Origin: Dreissena polymorpha
Lineage: Eukaryota > Mollusca > Bivalvia > Myida > Dreissenidae
NCBI RefSeq assembly: GCF_020536995.1
Contig: NC_068359.1
Coordinates: 127,024,835-127,088,834 of the forward strand
Length of the DNA: 64,000 nucleotides
Reading direction: 5' to 3'
The translations under genes and the position numbers were made by a program. How positions within the stretch are numbered: the stretch's first letter is position 1; every line of letters starts with the position of its first letter. Below, piece after piece: positions 59,961 through 64,000 of this stretch. The notes beneath the pieces are model-generated. The model was given only the letters and a program-made list of their open reading frames with translations. It searched no databases and was not told where the DNA came from.

Positions 59961-60300
59961 CAGTGCGTTATTTTTCACTGGTCTGAGCCATTTTCCAACT
60001 TGTCCGATATATCAATAAAACCAATATCTTGACTACTTTTCACGATCATTAGGCACAAAAGGTAACTTCTAGAGTGTTCACAAGGTTTCTCTATAGTCAT
60101 CTAAGGAAAACTGCCCCACCCCACCCCTGGCGGCCATGTTTTTAAACCGATCCAGACCATTTTCGAACTCATATAAGATATAAATAAAACAAATGTTTTC
60201 ACAAAGTTTCATGATGATTGGGCAAAACCTGTGATTTCTAGAATGTTCACAAGCTTTTTTTACTTGATAAATATAAGGAAAAGGCGTCAACCCCTGGCAA
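59961..60300 (+). repeat. Family F core units without head
   Basis: Two units (CTAGAGTGTTCACAAGGTTT, CCCCTGGCGGCCATGTTTTT, TTTCATGATGATTGGG). They run directly on from the F tail at 59960, so the short F element sits inside an older F copy or is joined to one. Confidence 0.6.
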
Positions 60301-60334
60301 CTATGTTTTTTAACGACGACCAACCCGGGTGTAC

Positions 60335-60640
60335 ATTGTCCAGGGTAATCATGGAACTTAGGCTGGAAATCCATGGTATAACATGGAATTCCATGGAAAT
60401 CCCTGGAATTTGAAACAGTTTCCAGGGTTTTCCAGGGTTTTGTTCTAGAAATGTCCATGAAACGTGGACTTTTTTTCCAAGCATTTTCCAGCCTTGGATG
60501 GAAAAGCATGGAAAAGGAATGGAAAACGCTGGATTTAGGCTGGATAACCATGGAAAATATTTCCAGATAGCATGGAAAGTGGAACATAGAATTGTTTAAG
60601 CATGGAAAAGACTCTTAACATTTTTAGCTGACCCTGGAAA
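60335..60640. repeat. Short-word repeat of CCATGGAAA / TTTCCAGGG
   Basis: About 270 bp dominated by CATGGAA, CCAGGG, TTTCCA and their variants, many self-complementary (CCATGG), without a fixed period. The 169-codon open frame on the minus strand through this region is a product of the repeat. Confidence 0.7.
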
Positions 60641-60772
60641 AAACTTAGACTTTATAAGAGGAGAAAATAACTTATAAAAATGCAACACATTTTTTCAAAG
60701 TAAATCAGAGTTCAACAATTTACACAACATATGAATAAAACATAAAACAATGTGCATAGTTTGGGCAGAAAT

Positions 60773-61199
60773 AGTAGTAGTAGTAGTAGTAGTAGTAGAA
60801 GTAGTAATGCTGGTGCTGGCAGTAGAATATGTTGTAGGAGTAGAAGTAAAAGTGGTTGTTGTATAAGTTGTACAAGCAGTTAAACTACTGATAATTATAC
60901 TATTGGTGCAAATTTAAGTGACAGTAGCAGTAGTAGCAGTTATTATTGTGTTGTTGTTTTAGCATTTACAGGAATAGTAGCAGTAATGGTAGCAATAGTA
61001 GTATAAATAATAATAACAATACTAGTAGCAGCAGTAGTAGTAGTAATTAAGGAAGTAGCATTAGCAGCAGCAGCAGTTATAGTAGTAGAAGTAGTAGTAG
61101 TAGAAGTAGTAGTAGTAGAAGTAGCAGCAGCAGCAGTTGTAGCAGTAGCAGCATCAGCAGCATCAGTAGCAGTAGTAGTAGCAGTAGTAGTTGAAGTAC

Positions 61200-61271
<72 letters not shown>

Positions 61272-61516
61272 TAGTAGTAGTAGTAGTAACAGTAGCAGCA
61301 GCAGCAGTAGTGGTAGTAGTCGCTGCAGCAGGAGTTGTAGTAGTAGCAGCAGCAGTAGTAGTAGTAGCAGCAGCAGCAGCAGCAGGAGTAGTAGCAGCAG
61401 CAACAGTAGCAGCAGCAGTAGCAGTAGTAATAGTAGTAGTTGAAGCAGTAGTAGTAGTTGAAGCAGTAGTAGTAGTAGTAGCAGTAGTAGCAGTAGTAGT
61501 AGTAGTAGTAGTAGTA

Positions 61517-61550
<34 letters not shown>

Positions 61551-61720
61551 AAGTAGTAGTAGTAGTAGAAGTAGCAGTAGTAGTAGTAGTAGTAGCAGTA
61601 GTAGTAGTAGTAGTAGTAGTAGTAGTTGTTGTTGTTGTTGTGGCTGTTGTAATAGTAGTAGTAGTTTTGCAGAAGTAGTAGTAGTAGTACTAGTAGTAGA
61701 AGTAATAGTAGTAACTTTCA
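60773..61720. repeat. (AGT/AGC)n trinucleotide tract, about 950 bp
   Basis: Near-continuous AGT with AGC, AAC and GTT variants, densest at 61020-61700, with a (TTG)n patch at 61625. Leu-rich (minus) and Val/Ala-rich (plus) open frames are artefacts. Confidence 0.95.
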
Positions 61721-62079
61721 AAGCAATGTCTACAAGTTTAAATTCCTTAACCCTGTTCAAGGTGTATACACACTCAATATTTAACTACAGTCCAGGTTTG
61801 CAATTAACAAACTATCTGTGTGTGAGTCAGATATGTCTGCGGCTAATCTATTGGTTATAAAATATCACAGCCTTTTCTGATTGGCTGAGTTCAAATACAG
61901 AAAGTTTACCTGTTAGATTGAAATTCTGGAGAAGCCGTATTGTAGAAAATATGCAGGTTAAACTTGTTGTTAAAATGAAGTTAATGTAATTTCACAAACA
62001 GTAGAGTTAATGAGTTTTTCCATTAACAAGAATTTCTTAAAATAATAATGTATGGATATCATTTGGAAAGTGACATGAA

Positions 62080-63672
62080 ATGTTGTTAAAAAGTGATGCA
62101 TACAAGTGTTTCAGAAGTCTGTCTAGGAATAGAACAACAACTGAAGGTTTGTGCTTTTCATTATTTCTTAATATTCCTTTAAATTTATTCTTCTTATGTC
62201 ATCATTGTCGACCTTTTTTATGTGACATTTTAGGTAAAAGTATGGCAAATATAGAAGTTTAAAAGCAGCTGTCACACACATTTTCACTAAGTGCAGTTTG
62301 CAGCTTGATAAAGGAAGTCCTATGTGGAGATATTAATAAGCTTGAATGTAGTATCGAAAGTTTATAATGCATGGCTAGGGAACTGAGGCTAAGGGAGTTA
62401 TGTGCTGTGAATGATGAGAACTCAATGCTCATTAATGCTGTTAATGTTTATAAATAAATTAATTAAACCAATAGCATTGTTTTTTAGGTTTCACTGTGCA
62501 TTTTCATACCAATAGAATTACACATCATTCTAATTATAGCAATAATAAATTTGTACTAATCATACCAACAAATTGTGTTATGCTATGCTTTGTGATGTAT
62601 TAACTTCATTGTAAGTTATTATTTAAAGACCATTTTACTAAATATTTAAAACAATACTTGAATTATTTTCTATATACATTTTCAATATGTGCTTTAACTG
62701 TAGCTGACCAGTTGATGGAAGATACTGCAGAGTTTGGCAGGGAAATAACCCAAGACAGCAAAGCGGCTCTTTTGGCGCATTTACCAAGAGGACTAACATG
62801 GCCACAAATTCATGGTAAATATTGTTATGCCCCGGGCTCATATAAGTAATTTAGTGTTAACCACCTGAAAGTATTTTGTCTTTTTGGTATCCAATATTTT
62901 GGTCTAGTTTCAATTACAGGTTATTTTTATATGAACTAGCAAATTAGCATAACTTTCATATAGCAATATCTGAATATAAAATTCCTATATATGTTTGAGT
63001 TTCCAGATACATGCTAGTGTACCCCGTTTTGGGGCATTTAAGAAAACAACAATATAAATTTCAAAATAAAAGAGAGTCATATAAAAATATAAGTTAAATC
63101 AACAATTTATTCACTTGAAAGTCTCAGTTTTCCTGTGTGGTTGCCTGTTTGCAAGTAGATTAAAGCCCGCTTGCAAACTTTAAGAGAATAAATTTCAGTA
63201 AATGGAAAAGAAATAATTGCTAACTACTTAGGATCGTAAATGTTCGCTCAAATACAAAAAAGCCAGATGTACCGAATTGAGCAGTGATATGAAATATGTA
63301 AAATAGATTAAAATATGAATGAGCATTGAAGTATAGATATTCAATCATATGATTGCTGCACATTTACTTTTACAGATGAATGTAAAAAACTTATGACTTT
63401 CTTGTAATATTGTTTGCTTTGTTTTTCTTTCAGAGATCATGCAGGAGCCGTACAGTTTAACATCAGTACAAGTTCTATAAAAGATCCACGACCTACTGAA
63501 GCCCAGCTAATTAACAAAAAAGTTTTTAAAAACTGTAATTTTATCCCACCTGGGTACTTATAATTTACTAAGCTGCCTACACAAGTTTTAGACTTGCAAT
63601 TATATTTTAAATTGTCACTTGGAAAGTAATACATGTACATGCATTATGTTCTGAATTTCTTTGAACAATAAA
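62080..63672 (+). CDS. 3' end of an unrecognised spliced gene (three exons)
   Basis: Exon i: 62115-62146 after TGTTTCAG, or from an ATG at 62080 (MLLKSDAYKCFRSLSRN); ends CTGAAG|GTTTGT. Exon ii: 62704-62814 between TTTAACTGTAG and CATG|GTAAAT, reading DQLMEDTAEFGREITQDSK then AALLAHLPRGLTWPQIH. Exon iii: from 63434 after TTTTTCTTTCAG, reading EIMQEPYSLTSVQVL and TAA at 63478. Split codons join exactly (G|CT = Ala, G|AG = Glu), which is strong evidence for real splicing. Poly(A) signal AATAAA at 63667. If the ATG is the true start, the protein is about 74 residues; otherwise more exons lie upstream. Soluble, acidic then basic, no membrane segment. Family not recognised. Confidence 0.65.
63667..63672 (+). 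terminator. Poly(A) signal of the 62-63.6-kb gene
   Basis: AATAAA, 187 bp after the stop codon, followed by an AT-rich stretch; fits a 3' end just beyond it. Confidence 0.6.
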
Positions 63673-63737
63673 ATTATATAAAAGTATTTTAATGAAATTA
63701 AGCACCTAAATTGCATTAAAGTGAAAGTAGCTGAGAA

Positions 63738-64000
63738 CAAGATGTGTTTGTGAAACACAATGTACCCCTATATGACGTTTGACCTTGAAGGATAACCTTG
63801 ACCCTTCACCACTCAAAATGTGCAGCTCCATGAGATACACATGCATGTCAAATATAAAATTGCTAGCTTCAATATTGCAGAAGTTACATTACATGAGCAA
63901 TTTTGACCCATATATTTGACCTAGGATGACCTTGACCTTGACCTTTCACCTATAAAATAAGCGATTTGGGCCACATATATTTGACCTCTGACCTTGAAGG
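63738..64000 (+). mobile_element. Family C element, cut by window edge
   Basis: Starts ACAAGATGTGTTTGTGAAAC, ACAATGTACCCCTATATGAC, then core units with CCACTCAAAATGTGCAGC and TGACCTTGACC words, as in 181-1281. Confidence 0.75.

Noticed and set aside
60078-60587. 169-codon minus-strand open frame
   Set aside because: It runs through the CCATGGAAA word field and F core units; open only because the repeated words lack stops.
61077-61760. 227-codon Leu-rich frame (minus) and 137-codon Val/Ala frame (plus)
   Set aside because: Pure translation of the AGT/AGC trinucleotide repeat; no start context, splice sites or protein-like composition.

Overview
This is a repeat-rich, AT-rich, intron-scale piece of animal genomic DNA, most likely from a bivalve mollusc. 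Evidence: no operons and no long intact host ORFs; tiny exons with GT/AG borders; dense bivalve-style repeats built on TGACCTTTGACCT words; and many short non-autonomous elements with 145-165 bp tandem cores, a GACGGACGG run and a terminal C/G hairpin (the architecture of bivalve 'pearl' and Helitron/Helentron-like elements). A dreissenid-like species is a guess from repeat style only.

Labels used for repeat families. A: begins GGGCTGTTTGTAAAACATGC, 145-bp core, ends GGGGGCATAA. B: begins ACAAGAGCTGTCAGAGGACA, G-rich arrays, ends AGTCCAGCTAAAA. C: begins ACAAGATGTGTTTGTGAAAC. D: AACCAGGTTTTC terminal repeats, 162-bp core. E: 156-bp core, TATACGCCCGT hairpin. F: begins ACAAGAGGGCC, about 165-bp units, ends AGGTGAGCTAAA. 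G: GGCGGGGGATAAT end. H: about 165-bp units, CTTTGGGGGAGCATAA end.

Layout. 1-6530: deeply nested repeats (C and A in B; G-rich DNA and D in A; then F with a hairpin MITE). 6824-9403: two minus-strand exons of a CARD-like gene whose reading phases agree across a 2.4-kb intron. 9842-19556: non-coding DNA with several inverted-repeat transposons, including a 1.14-kb foldback element, a TIR element carrying a tRNA-like segment and a family E copy, and a hAT-like MITE with a perfect 8-bp target duplication. 20-26 kb: weak exon-like signals, a (TA)n tract, a LINE 3' remnant and one good 93-codon exon-like stretch. 27.2-28 kb: internally deleted mariner. 28.3-29.3 kb: 31-bp minisatellite. 30.9-40.1 kb: a broken Ty3/gypsy LTR retrotransposon. 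40.2-48.4 kb: F, H and a three-deep nest of A in B in F plus E in F. 48.8-49.1 kb: LINE zinc-knuckle tail. 49.2-52 kb: a diverged three-copy tandem duplication of about 0.9-1 kb. 52-60.3 kb: G, A, B, A, F, with the last exon of an unrecognised minus-strand gene at 54.2 kb. 60.3-61.7 kb: low-complexity DNA. 62.1-63.7 kb: the 3' end of an unrecognised plus-strand spliced gene. 63.7-64 kb: a second family C copy cut by the window edge.

Host coding content seen is therefore small: a CARD-like gene, two gene 3' ends and a few uncertain exons. The most interesting signals are (i) Helentron-like nested elements that hit the same spot in another repeat's unit, (ii) the dense nuclear-receptor-type half-sites those repeats carry, and (iii) the phase-consistent CARD-like gene. 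I found no clear evidence of a wholly new multi-gene system.
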